From JBAIYU01 sp036763085 (lineage in GTDB: Bacteria; Bacillota; Negativicutes; DSM-1736; Dendrosporobacteraceae): a DNA stretch of 64,000 bases. Each line of letters opens with the position of its first letter. Position 1 is the first letter of the stretch. Below are positions 42,396-50,080 of the stretch, piece after piece. Both the position numbers and the translations under genes were made by a program. The stretch covers positions 62,001 to 126,000 of the forward strand of contig NZ_JBAIYU010000021.1 of NCBI RefSeq assembly GCF_036763085.1. The letters run 5' to 3'. Under the pieces are notes generated by a model, which had not been told where the DNA came from, ran no database searches, and worked only from the letters and a program-made list of their open reading frames with translations.

Positions 42396-43289
42396 TTATT
42401 CTAAACCTTCTGCGAGAATTAGCTCAAGTCTTCCACAGTCCAGTTCGATTGGAATTCGATATCCTTTAGTTAGCGCTAGTGAAGTACATTGCGTAGTGCA
42501 CTGTGGGCGAAGATCTAAATCGACACCTTGATCAGATGCATTTACGCAAAATATTCCATTAACAACATTTAAAAACTCAGCCACACTGCATTCCGCTAAT
42601 TCATCAATTTCATTCAGATCTTCTTGACTATATCGCCGGGCTATTTCTAAAAATACCTTGTCATCTAAAGCTATACCAGTAAATAAGTTTACTTCGCCCA
42701 CAACATTTTGAGTAACAAGCCATTTGGTAGCATTGTATTCACTTAATTGGATGTTTGACTGCAAAACCGGAACATTGCAGATAAATCTATTTAGATTACG
42801 TAAGAAAAGCCCCACATAGTCATAGTAAATCTCTCCTATTCCGCCTGCTTTAGAAAAATTTAAAAAGAGATGTGCTGCCTGTTCAAAATCTGCTGTTCTT
42901 AATGACTGCCATTGATCATTTGTAAATTTGCTCTCATTTTTATAATCCGCCAGAGCCTTCTCTAGCTGTGCTAAATCTAAGAAACCTAAATCTACTACTG
43001 CTTGACTTAAACTCATCTGTCTGCTGCGTTGGACTTCTAAAAGCTCTTCAAGTTTTGCCAAACTAAGATATCCTGCTTCAATTGCAAGTTCACCAAATTT
43101 TTTGTCCTTAGCCTTTTGCAGTTCATGAACTTCTTCAACTTGTGATGCATTCATCAGTCCAGCATTTATCGCTAATACGCCAAGCTTTAGTTTTGCGGAA
43201 TTCTCGAAGGCGAAGGCTTCTCTTAACTGCTTTGCACTCAAAATCTGTTTATTTAGTAAATACTGTCCGAAATACTGGTTCAGTAGCAT
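42396..43289 (-). CDS. Protein with four MshEN-like repeats and a CheX-like C-terminus
   Basis: 297 residues. The first ~120 carry four short repeats of the MshEN kind: FGQYLLNKQILSAKQL, LGVLAINAGLMNASQV, FGELAIEAGYLSLAKL, LSQAVVDLGFLDLAQL. Some MshEN domains bind c-di-GMP, but the key Arg is not clear here. The C-terminal ~150 residues resemble CheX/FliY phosphatase folds (ELAECSVAEFLNVVNG with the E..N motif, GYRIPIEL). It lies 12 bp downstream of a CheY-like receiver, so the pair may form a phosphorylation switch. Confidence 0.6.
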   Translation of the reverse strand: MLLNQYFGQYLLNKQILSAKQLREAFAFENSAKLKLGVLAINAGLMNASQVEEVHELQKAKDKKFGELAIEAGYLSLAKLEELLEVQRSRQMSLSQAVVDLGFLDLAQLEKALADYKNESKFTNDQWQSLRTADFEQAAHLFLNFSKAGGIGEIYYDYVGLFLRNLNRFICNVPVLQSNIQLSEYNATKWLVTQNVVGEVNLFTGIALDDKVFLEIARRYSQEDLNEIDELAECSVAEFLNVVNGIFCVNASDQGVDLDLRPQCTTQCTSLALTKGYRIPIELDCGRLELILAEGLE

Positions 43290-43301
43290 GAGAAAACCTC
43301 C

Positions 43302-43670
43302 CTATTTCGCTATTTTTGCGACTATCTGCATTATCTGCTCTGTAGTATAAGGCTTTTGTATGAAATCTTCCGCGCCGTTTTTTAGCGCCTGAATCAGTTT
43401 TTCAGAAGTCCCCAAAGACGAAAGCATAATTACATGGGCATTTTTATCTAGAGCCTTAAGATTTTTTAAAGCTTCTAAGCCATCAGCCTCAGGCATAACT
43501 ATATCCATGAAAACAAGGTCCGGCTGACTTGATTGGTAAATCTCAACTACCTCTTTACCATTCCTTGCCTCATATACCTCACAACCAGCTTTTATTAGAA
43601 TATCCTTCAACTTCTTTCGAACTAGCAAAGAATCGTCGCAAATTAGCACCCTACCTTGTTTTTTCTCCAT
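43302..43670 (-). CDS. CheY-like response regulator
   Basis: 122 residues from the ATG at 43670, with AAAGGAGA 6 nt upstream. A lone receiver: Asp-Asp in LICDDSLLVRKKL, phosphorylated Asp in LVFMDIVMPEADG, Thr/Ser replacement MLSSLG, and Lys in IQKPYT. Lack of an output domain suggests it acts by protein contact, probably with the MshEN/CheX-like protein encoded next to it. Confidence 0.9.
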   Translation of the reverse strand: MEKKQGRVLICDDSLLVRKKLKDILIKAGCEVYEARNGKEVVEIYQSSQPDLVFMDIVMPEADGLEALKNLKALDKNAHVIMLSSLGTSEKLIQALKNGAEDFIQKPYTTEQIMQIVAKIAK

Positions 43671-43770
43671 GTAATTCTCCTTTCTGGTATCATTAGCCAT
43701 AACATTCCATATTTCAAAATAATTCGCGCTCTTCCTGAAATTTCCTGCCAATAATATCCAAAGACAAATA

Positions 43771-43800
43771 AAAAAAACCTGAGCAATGCTCAGGTTTTTT
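43771..43800. terminator. Terminator
   Basis: AAACCTGAGC/GCTCAGGTTT stem with A-run before and T-run after. It ends the minus-strand amt transcript. Confidence 0.9.
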
Positions 43801-43802
43801 AT

Positions 43803-45119
43803 CTACTCTTGGGCAAGAGCTTCTTTTTTTACAAGCACTGGTTCCTTGACAGGCAACATAGAATGCAACCCTCTGAATGCTGAATGCTCAAGCTCATTGT
43901 AAGCTGTCATGCCATGTTCGCTAACGTCAAGTCCTTCCGCTTCCTCTTCAACTGATACTCTAATACCAACTGCCGCTTTTAGAGCACTGAATAACAGATA
44001 CGTACTGACAAAGCCCCAAAGTGATATAACCGTAACACCTAAAGCTTGTATACCTAATAATCCTAGTCCGCCACCATATATTAGGCCGCCTTTTTCAGCA
44101 AAAATACCTACTGCTAAAGTTCCAAAAGTACCGCAAACTCCATGTACAGCGATAGCGCCAACTGGATCATCAGCTCCAATCCTATCAAAGAATGGTACAG
44201 CAAGGACAATTAATATACCTGCAATGCCGCCAATAACCAGTGAGCTGATCGGTTCTACAAAAGCGCAGCCTGCAGTTATTGCTACAAGTCCTCCCAGCGC
44301 GCCATTGATGGCCATACTTGGATCAGCCTTTCCATACCTAAATAAGGTAAATAATGCAGCAGAAGTCCCGCCTGCTGCAGCCGCAAGATTTGTATTTACT
44401 GCAATCCGAGCGATATTAGAGTCAAGACCACTTAATGTACTGCCAGGATTAAAACCGAACCATCCAAACCATAAAATAAAAGCACCTAAAGCCGCTAACG
44501 GCAAATTATGCCCAGGCATTACATTGACTGATCCGTCTTTATTAAATTTACCTGTTCGCGGACCAAGCACTATTACCGCTGCTAGCGAAGCCCAACCACC
44601 TAAGGAATGAACTACAGCCGAACCAGCAAAATCAAGCATCCCTAATTTATTAAGCCACCCATCAGCAGTCCAAACCCAATGTCCTGCCAATGGATATATT
44701 AATACCGTTGCTACGAATGAGAAAACAATATACGGACCGAATTTCATTCTCTCGGCAACAGCTCCAGACACAATGGTAGCCATCGCTATTGCAAAAGCAG
44801 CTTGGAAAATCCAAAATGCATATATCGGAATCTTTAGACCTAGGTGGTCAAAGTTTCCCTGTATTAAAAATCCAGATATTCCGATTATACCAGCCTTATC
44901 AATTCCATACATAAGTGCAAAACCTATAAAAAAATACCCTAAAAGACCGACAGTACAATCCATTAAGACCTTCATAATAATATTAAGCGAATTTCTGCTG
45001 TGAACAAAGCCTGCTTCGAGGGCAGCAAATCCCGCTTCCATCAGAAAAACTAATGCTGCGCACATCAGAACCCAAACTGTATCTAAACCAACCGCAACCG
45101 AGCCAATTGTCAATTCCAT
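43803..45119 (-). CDS. amt: Ammonium transporter (leader-regulated copy)
   Basis: 438 residues, 11 membrane segments, no signal peptide. It has the Amt landmarks FALMYGIDKAG, AGSAVVHSLGGWASLAAVIV (conserved Asp and His nearby) and FGWFGFNPGST. It takes up ammonium. AGGAGG lies 6 nt before the ATG. The gene is not next to a PII gene. Its leader contains a terminator directly before the ribosome site (45144-45186), so expression is probably set by antitermination. Confidence 0.95.
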   Translation of the reverse strand: MELTIGSVAVGLDTVWVLMCAALVFLMEAGFAALEAGFVHSRNSLNIIMKVLMDCTVGLLGYFFIGFALMYGIDKAGIIGISGFLIQGNFDHLGLKIPIYAFWIFQAAFAIAMATIVSGAVAERMKFGPYIVFSFVATVLIYPLAGHWVWTADGWLNKLGMLDFAGSAVVHSLGGWASLAAVIVLGPRTGKFNKDGSVNVMPGHNLPLAALGAFILWFGWFGFNPGSTLSGLDSNIARIAVNTNLAAAAGGTSAALFTLFRYGKADPSMAINGALGGLVAITAGCAFVEPISSLVIGGIAGILIVLAVPFFDRIGADDPVGAIAVHGVCGTFGTLAVGIFAEKGGLIYGGGLGLLGIQALGVTVISLWGFVSTYLLFSALKAAVGIRVSVEEEAEGLDVSEHGMTAYNELEHSAFRGLHSMLPVKEPVLVKKEALAQE

Positions 45120-45226
45120 TGTATCCTCCTAATAAAAAAATAACCAAAGACACCTCTAGTATTTTGTGCACTAGGGATATCTTTGGCTTCATTGCCTGTG
45201 TATTAATTTGTTAAAAGCGCTTCTAA
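45120..45226 (-). promoter_or_regulatory. Attenuator-type leader of amt
   Basis: About 107 nt. On the minus strand CCAAAGATATCCCTAGT pairs with ACTAGAGGTGTCTTTGG and is followed by TTATTTTTT, a classical terminator placed 6 nt before the ribosome site. Just upstream GGC-AATGAA-GCC (45185-45198) forms a small hairpin with a hexaloop having A at position 1 and G at position 4, and its 3' arm overlaps the terminator stem. That layout resembles ANTAR-protein target RNAs, which turn on nitrogen genes by blocking a terminator. No ANTAR gene is in the window. The ANTAR idea is inference. Confidence 0.6.
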
Positions 45227-45232
45227 GCATGA

Positions 45233-45261
45233 ATTATAGCATGAACTTAGTAAGACGCCAA
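45233..45261 (-). promoter_or_regulatory. Promoter of the leader-regulated amt
   Basis: TTGGCG (complement of 45256-45261), 17-bp spacer, TATAAT (complement of 45233-45238). Start expected near 45226. Confidence 0.8.
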
Positions 45262-45313
45262 GCCCTATTACGAAGATATTTTACAATTTTGTATTTATGC
45301 AATGTACCTTTGT

Positions 45314-45790
45314 TTATTTATCTAGCTTCTCTATTGAAATTTTCAAAACAATTTTTTGTACTTCGTCGTTATTATTACTTACACAACCTGGTCTATGTAC
45401 ATCCCAAGGGAATAAAATCGCATAGGTACCCGGAGCTAGTACAGCATCAGACTCGTTTTTCACAGACTTGTAAAAAATTGCATCACGACTATCCGAGCAG
45501 TCTTCCAGAATCTCATTATCAGCACACCACGGAGCAAAACCCATTATTTCTTCGCCAGATGCCACGAATTGTATATCAATATATTTTATGTGGGTTTCGG
45601 CCTTACAATTTGCCTTAACTTGAGGCTTATATCTGGATACTAAGGCGAACATATCTTCACCTTCAAGTTCATATCTACCTGATTCTACCTTACTGAAATC
45701 AGTAGTTGCCAAATAACGCAGCCCTCTTTGCAAAATTGGCGACAGTAACGCTATCTCCCGGTCAATGTTGTTAATATTTCCGATAATCAC
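45314..45790 (-). CDS. YhcH/YjgK/YiaL family protein
   Basis: 158 residues of a cupin-like family linked to sialic-acid or sugar metabolism in other bacteria. Typical blocks are ETHIKYIDIQFVASGEE with metal-binding His and Glu, and FPWDVHRPGC near the end. It stands alone, so its sugar partner is unknown. The start is an ATG about 10 bp after GGGGATT. Confidence 0.85.
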   Translation of the reverse strand: MIIGNINNIDREIALLSPILQRGLRYLATTDFSKVESGRYELEGEDMFALVSRYKPQVKANCKAETHIKYIDIQFVASGEEIMGFAPWCADNEILEDCSDSRDAIFYKSVKNESDAVLAPGTYAILFPWDVHRPGCVSNNNDEVQKIVLKISIEKLDK

Positions 45791-45871
45791 CTTATAATCC
45801 CCTCTCCTTCTTAGATCTTATTTCGGTAATTGACCACACAAGCCCTGCTTACTGCTTAGTCTGTTGATAAA

Positions 45872-45945
45872 AATTCATCCGATGACTAACCCGCTCTATA
45901 CCCAAAGGGTACAGGCAACTCCACCTGAATCAGTCTTCTTTATCA
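45872..45945. repeat. Intergenic repeat, copy B
   Basis: Shares ATCCGATGACTAACCCG with the reverse complement of copy A's second module and AACTCCACCTGAAT with its first; an inner hairpin (TATACCC/GGGTACA) lies between. Non-coding. Confidence 0.45.
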
Positions 45946-45969
45946 TTATTGGAGAAATTGTATTTATAG

Positions 45970-45999
45970 TTGCACAAAGGTTTTAGCATGTGCTATTAT
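45970..45999 (+). promoter_or_regulatory. Promoter of the T-box operon
   Basis: TTGCAC (45970-45975), 18-bp spacer, TATTAT (45994-45999). Transcription would begin near 46006, giving a leader of about 350 nt. Confidence 0.7.
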
Positions 46000-46079
46000 T
46001 TAAGAAAAGTGTCTTACTATATATAGTTTACCGTAAGACATATTATTATCTTTTCTATACAATCTAAGCTAATAATTTA

Positions 46080-46306
46080 AGATTTTTAGGCAATGATAGG
46101 AAAAGTATATGTGCTGTCTTTCTTCAGAGAGCCGGGTTGCTGGAAGCCGGTGTTAGCGTACATAGAAAGCCCTCCTTGAGCCGTAGGCTGAAATAAGTAA
46201 GCTATACCGTAGCTCGGCGTTAACGAGATCAAGTGAGCCTAAGGCTAAACAAGGTGGTACCGCGGGAATAGTTCTCGTCCTTTATTTAAGGATGAGAACT
46301 TTTTTA
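46080..46306 (+). promoter_or_regulatory. T-box leader
   Basis: The hallmark AAGGTGGTACCGCGG (46251-46265) is followed by a terminator, GTTCTCGTCC/GGATGAGAAC then TTTTTT (46271-46306). Upstream is a stem-I-like region with the apical GGGTTGCTGGAAGCCGGTG (46132-46150) and a preceding AGAG bulge. T-boxes read the charging of one tRNA and open the operon when the tRNA is uncharged. The specifier codon could not be fixed by eye; the 46166-46185 stretch is where it should lie. The regulated genes are an Lrp-type regulator and an aminotransferase. Confidence 0.92.
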
Positions 46307-46356
46307 TTTGTCAATACTAGCAAATTATAAAATCGTGTGATTGGGGAGTGCATGTA

Positions 46357-46836
46357 ATGAAGCAATTACTAGAATTATTAGAGACTAATTCAAAACGACC
46401 AGTGTCTGAGTTGGCAATACTTCTCGGCAAGTCACAGCAAGAGGTAATCGAGGATATTAAAAGTTTAGAAGAAGATAAGATTATTATCAAGTACCATACA
46501 ATAATTAACTGGGAGAAAGCGGGCGCGGATACTGTCACTGCAATGATTGAAGTCAAAATAACTCCACAAAGGGAAGTCGGCTTTGATGCTATGGCAGAAA
46601 GAATTTATCGTTTTCCTGAAGTCCGCAACGTTTATCTGATGTCTGGTGCTTATGATCTTTTAGTTATGCTTGAAGGGCAGTCTCTAAAAGAAGTCGCTGA
46701 TTTCGTTTCAACTAAACTCGCTACAATTGAAGGAGTTCTCAGTACAACCACCCATTTCATGTTAAAGGCTTATAAGGAAGCTGGCGTAATTATAGAAGAT
46801 CAAGAAGAAGACCGCAGGTTGGTGGTGACTCCATGA
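46357..46836 (+). CDS. Lrp/AsnC-family regulator
   Basis: 159 residues from the ATG at 46357 (GGGGAG 8 nt upstream; a GTG at 46348 is too close). The HTH reads RPVSELAILLGKSQQEVIED, followed by the ligand-binding RAM domain (TAMIEVKITPQREVGFDAMA, then YLMSGAYDLLVMLEGQS). It sits under T-box control and overlaps the aminotransferase start by 4 bp, so it is co-translated with it. It likely senses an amino acid, perhaps the one handled by the aminotransferase. Confidence 0.92.
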   Translation: MKQLLELLETNSKRPVSELAILLGKSQQEVIEDIKSLEEDKIIIKYHTIINWEKAGADTVTAMIEVKITPQREVGFDAMAERIYRFPEVRNVYLMSGAYDLLVMLEGQSLKEVADFVSTKLATIEGVLSTTTHFMLKAYKEAGVIIEDQEEDRRLVVTP

Positions 46837-47999
46837 GCTGGTCTGATCGTATATCGCCAACAGTACGCTCAATACCGCCTTCCGGGATAAGAAGGTTTTT
46901 TGATATCGTTGCGGAAATGAAGGGGGTCGTTTCACTTGGTGTAGGCGAGCCTGACTTTATTACCCCTTGGCATATCAGGGAAAGTTGTGTTTACGGACTT
47001 GAACGCGGCTATACTTCCTATACATCAAACTATGGCCTGCTAGAACTTAGAGAAGAAATTGTTAGGGTTACCCAAAAGGACTATGATGTTACGTATGACC
47101 CGCGCTGCGAAGTATTAATTACCGTTGGGGTTAGCGAAGCTTTAGACTTGGCCTTGCGGGCAGTTCTTTCACCAGGTGATGAAGCTCTTGTCCCAGAACC
47201 TTGTTATGTTTCTTATAAAGCATGTGTCACTTTAGCTGGCGGTACACCCGTTCCTGTAACAACTACTATGGAAAACCAATTCCGGGTGACAGTTGATCAA
47301 TTAGAAAAACTAGTAACCCCGCGCACCAAGGTACTGCTGATAGGCTACCCAAATAATCCGACAGGCGCCATAATGCCAAGAGAAGAACTATTAGAGATAG
47401 CAAAGTTTGCCGAAAAACACGATCTTATTGTTATTTCAGACGAAATTTATGCTAACCTCACTTATGGTTCCGAACATACTTGTTTTGCGTCGTTACCAGG
47501 TATGAGAGATCGGACAATACTGCTGAATGGCTTTTCTAAAGCGTATGCAATGACTGGCTGGCGTATTGGATATGCTATGTCTAATCCGGATTTCATCTCG
47601 GCAATGACAAAAATTCATCAGTATACTATGCTTTGTGCACCAATCACTGCTCAAGTAGCAGCTGTGGAAGCCTTGCGGCATGGAGAAAATACTATGCGGA
47701 AAATGGTAGCTGAATACGATTGCCGGCGTCGTCTAATGATTGACGGCCTAAGGAGTATGAGGCTTAAATGTTTTGAACCTAAAGGAGCTTTCTATATCTT
47801 CCCCTCAATTAAGGAAACAGGCTTATCTTCATTAGAGTTTGCTGAGGAATTATTGAAATCCGAGAAAGTTGCTCTTGTGCCAGGTGATGCTTTTGGCGAA
47901 AGCGGCGAAGGCTATGTGCGCTGTTCATATGCAACCTCAATGGCAAATCTATCTAAAGCCTTAGAACGAATCGAAAGATTTGTTCGCAAACGTTTATAA
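46833..47999 (+). CDS. PLP-dependent class I/II aminotransferase
   Basis: 388 residues. The PLP lysine is Lys236 in LNGFSKAYAMTGWRIGY; the YPNNPTGAIM loop (172-181) and ISDEIYANLTY (201-211) are the usual fold-type I landmarks. It resembles PatA/AspC-like enzymes acting on aromatic or acidic amino acids; the donor cannot be told from sequence. T-box control together with an Lrp regulator points to amino-acid synthesis. A terminator follows. Confidence 0.93.
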   Translation: MSWSDRISPTVRSIPPSGIRRFFDIVAEMKGVVSLGVGEPDFITPWHIRESCVYGLERGYTSYTSNYGLLELREEIVRVTQKDYDVTYDPRCEVLITVGVSEALDLALRAVLSPGDEALVPEPCYVSYKACVTLAGGTPVPVTTTMENQFRVTVDQLEKLVTPRTKVLLIGYPNNPTGAIMPREELLEIAKFAEKHDLIVISDEIYANLTYGSEHTCFASLPGMRDRTILLNGFSKAYAMTGWRIGYAMSNPDFISAMTKIHQYTMLCAPITAQVAAVEALRHGENTMRKMVAEYDCRRRLMIDGLRSMRLKCFEPKGAFYIFPSIKETGLSSLEFAEELLKSEKVALVPGDAFGESGEGYVRCSYATSMANLSKALERIERFVRKRL

Positions 48000-48026
48000 A
48001 CTTTGTAAATAATATCCTGTAAATAT

Positions 48027-48055
48027 AAAAATCCTCACATAATGTGAGGATTTTT
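48027..48055. terminator. Bidirectional terminator
   Basis: AAAAATCCTCACAT/ATGTGAGGATTTTT arms between the convergent aminotransferase and cheX genes. Confidence 0.92.
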
Positions 48056-48062
48056 ATATTTA

Positions 48063-48524
48063 CTACTGGCCTAGGCCAATATTAAGTTCAAGAGCATTTG
48101 AATCAATAAGTAATTCTAATGCAAGATATTTTGTACTGCTTACTTTTACTTTGAAGTTTTCGCCAACTGCAAGGCTAGGCGGAGATATATCAACACTTAT
48201 GCCCTGTTTTTCAAAGTTAATTGCTGCATTTGCAGTAACCATATTTACTAATTCGGATATGGCACTCTGCGCCATGTCGTCCATCTTATCTACTGGCATG
48301 CCCATCATCATTGTAGATGCAATGGACCTTGCTGTTTCTTCACTCATATTATATGCGATATTACCTCGCACATCATTTGTCATACCGATCAAAACAGTAA
48401 CACCTTGACTGGAAACATATTGGTCTTTTACAGCAAGTTTGCCGCGACTGACATTTTGGAAACCAAGTTGGGGCATCACAGTAGCAACTGCATCGACAAA
48501 GGGATTAATTAGTTTGACATCCAA
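48063..48524 (-). CDS. CheX-like chemotaxis phosphatase
   Basis: 153 residues of the CheC/CheX/FliY family. The active-site motif E..N appears in SAISELVNMVTANAA (residues near 90-100). CheX removes phosphate from CheY-P. It follows, by 2 bp, a protein with receiver and CheX domains, so the two genes are co-transcribed and perhaps act on each other. GGAGGTAAATAGC precedes the ATG. Confidence 0.88.
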   Translation of the reverse strand: MDVKLINPFVDAVATVMPQLGFQNVSRGKLAVKDQYVSSQGVTVLIGMTNDVRGNIAYNMSEETARSIASTMMMGMPVDKMDDMAQSAISELVNMVTANAAINFEKQGISVDISPPSLAVGENFKVKVSSTKYLALELLIDSNALELNIGLGQ

Positions 48525-48526
48525 GG

Positions 48527-49378
48527 CTATTTACCTCCTGCAAAGCCAATATTCAAGTTCAACGTTCCAATTTCAGTCTCAGCGATTACATTAAATGAGC
48601 TTAATTTTGGATTAATAATATCTATGCTATTCCCGCACATAATCCCCGGGGGAGTTAACCTTAGTTCTACACCGCGGTATATGTTATTTATAACTGAAAC
48701 ACTATGGCCGCCAATAATATTAGCTACTTCAGCAATACTATTTAGAACATCCTCCTCATCAACTGCTGCACCATCTAAAATTCTTTGCGTAAGTTTCTGA
48801 GCAGTTTGTTCAGTAGCATTTAGAATTATTCTCCCCGTCTGTTTTCCTGTTATGCCGAGAATAATTGCAATTCCACGGGCAGTAAATTTAGGCTGACTGT
48901 CTGGCGATGTACTCACATCGCTTTCCAATCCAGCCATCTGAAGCAAGTTCTGCTGCAGCGAAGAGATAAAATACTGAAGATACTTTTCCTGCCATTCTTG
49001 GTTAGACCGATTGTTTAGACAAACCTGACGCAAAGTATCAAGCAGCTCAGGTGCTTTTATCGGTTTCTGCAAAAAAGCCTGTACACCAATTGAATAACCG
49101 CGCGAGATCAAACTATCATCTCTCATTGCGCTTGCCATAACAATTTTGGCGTTAGAATCTATACTTAAAATTTCACGGCTGCAGACAAGCCCATCCATAT
49201 CAGGTAAGTTCATATCCATAGTTACTACATCAGGGCAGAGAAGCTTAAATTTTTCGACTGCTTCCCATCCATTTTCGGCAAATCCACAAACCTCGAAAAC
49301 TGTTTGATCTAATGTTCCTGCCATTACCTTGCGGCTAAATGGCGAATCATCAACTATTAGAACCCGGATTTTCCCCAA
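48527..49378 (-). CDS. Response regulator with C-terminal CheX domain
   Basis: 283 residues: receiver ~1-125 (DDSPFSRKVM, phosphorylated Asp in VVTMDMNLPDMDG, Lys in LQKPIK) and a CheX-type domain ~150-283 (VLNSIAEVANIIGGHSV with E..N). The start is TTG at 49378, with AAGGTGA 6 nt upstream. A receiver fused to a phosphatase may control its own phosphorylation or that of CheY. The downstream free CheX is on the same strand. Confidence 0.87.
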   Translation of the reverse strand: MGKIRVLIVDDSPFSRKVMAGTLDQTVFEVCGFAENGWEAVEKFKLLCPDVVTMDMNLPDMDGLVCSREILSIDSNAKIVMASAMRDDSLISRGYSIGVQAFLQKPIKAPELLDTLRQVCLNNRSNQEWQEKYLQYFISSLQQNLLQMAGLESDVSTSPDSQPKFTARGIAIILGITGKQTGRIILNATEQTAQKLTQRILDGAAVDEEDVLNSIAEVANIIGGHSVSVINNIYRGVELRLTPPGIMCGNSIDIINPKLSSFNVIAETEIGTLNLNIGFAGGK

Positions 49379-49591
49379 TCGATATCACCTTGCCCTTATA
49401 CTATCGTTATTTTAACTGGATAAGTTAAGTATTATTTATCTTTTATTTAAACATTTTTTCGTGAAAATCCTGCCTGGTGTCGCTATAAATATTTATAATA
49501 TTTAAAATATCGTGCTATGTAATTAAGAAAAGTAAAATAACATAATAAAGAAATAAAGATAGTAGTTACTCCAGCAACTACTATCTATGCA
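49379..49591. other. Intergenic stretch
   Basis: A small palindrome (AGTAGTTACTCCAGCAACTACT, split arms) at 49561-49582 and no gene. Promoter of the receiver-CheX unit is probably here. Confidence 0.4.
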
Positions 49592-49634
49592 ATAAGCCCA
49601 GGAAATAGTTTAGTTGACTATTTCCTGGGCTTAT
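49592..49634 (-). terminator. Terminator after glnK
   Basis: 18-bp perfect stem ATAAGCCCAGGAAATAGT and its complement, 11 bp past the PII gene stop. Confidence 0.85.
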
Positions 49635-49644
49635 AAAGATTCAA

Positions 49645-50007
49645 TTAGGCTTTCGGGTCAATAATTGCAATGTCGCCTTCTTCGCCGGTACGAATACGTA
49701 CAGCGTTTTCGATAGGATACACGAATATTTTCCCATCACCAATCTGACCAGTTTTTAAAACTCTTTTTGCTGTTTCCAATACCTTCTCGACTGGAATTTC
49801 GCAAACTACCGTCTCAACTTTCACCTTAGGAAGAAGGTTAATGGCATATTCAGTACCTCTATATACTTCTGTATGGCCTTTTTGCAAACCACAGCCATAT
49901 ACCTGGCTAACAGTCATTCCTGCAACACCTATTGCGTTTAAGGCTTCTTTTAATTCCTCAAGTTTGCCTGGTCGAGTAATAATCTCAATCTTAGTCATTT
50001 TTCTCAT
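49645..50007 (-). CDS. glnK: Nitrogen regulatory PII protein
   Basis: 120 residues (117 if started at the internal ATG at 49998). The T-loop EVYRGTEYAI contains the tyrosine equivalent to Tyr51 of E. coli PII; the C-terminal VRIRTGEEGDIAI signature is present. PII binds ATP/2-oxoglutarate and plugs Amt channels. It directly follows an amt gene on the same strand, as in the common glnK-amtB pair, here in order amt-glnK. Confidence 0.95.
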   Translation of the reverse strand: MRKMTKIEIITRPGKLEELKEALNAIGVAGMTVSQVYGCGLQKGHTEVYRGTEYAINLLPKVKVETVVCEIPVEKVLETAKRVLKTGQIGDGKIFVYPIENAVRIRTGEEGDIAIIDPKA

Positions 50008-50080
50008 ACTCCGTCCTCCTCCGCTCCTACTTTATCGTCTATTAAGCTAAAGCAAGCTATTATTTCCATTTATAATAAGT

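Noticed and set aside
43909..44610. 233-codon plus-strand frame opposite amt
   Set aside because: Proline/alanine-rich shadow of a membrane-protein gene.
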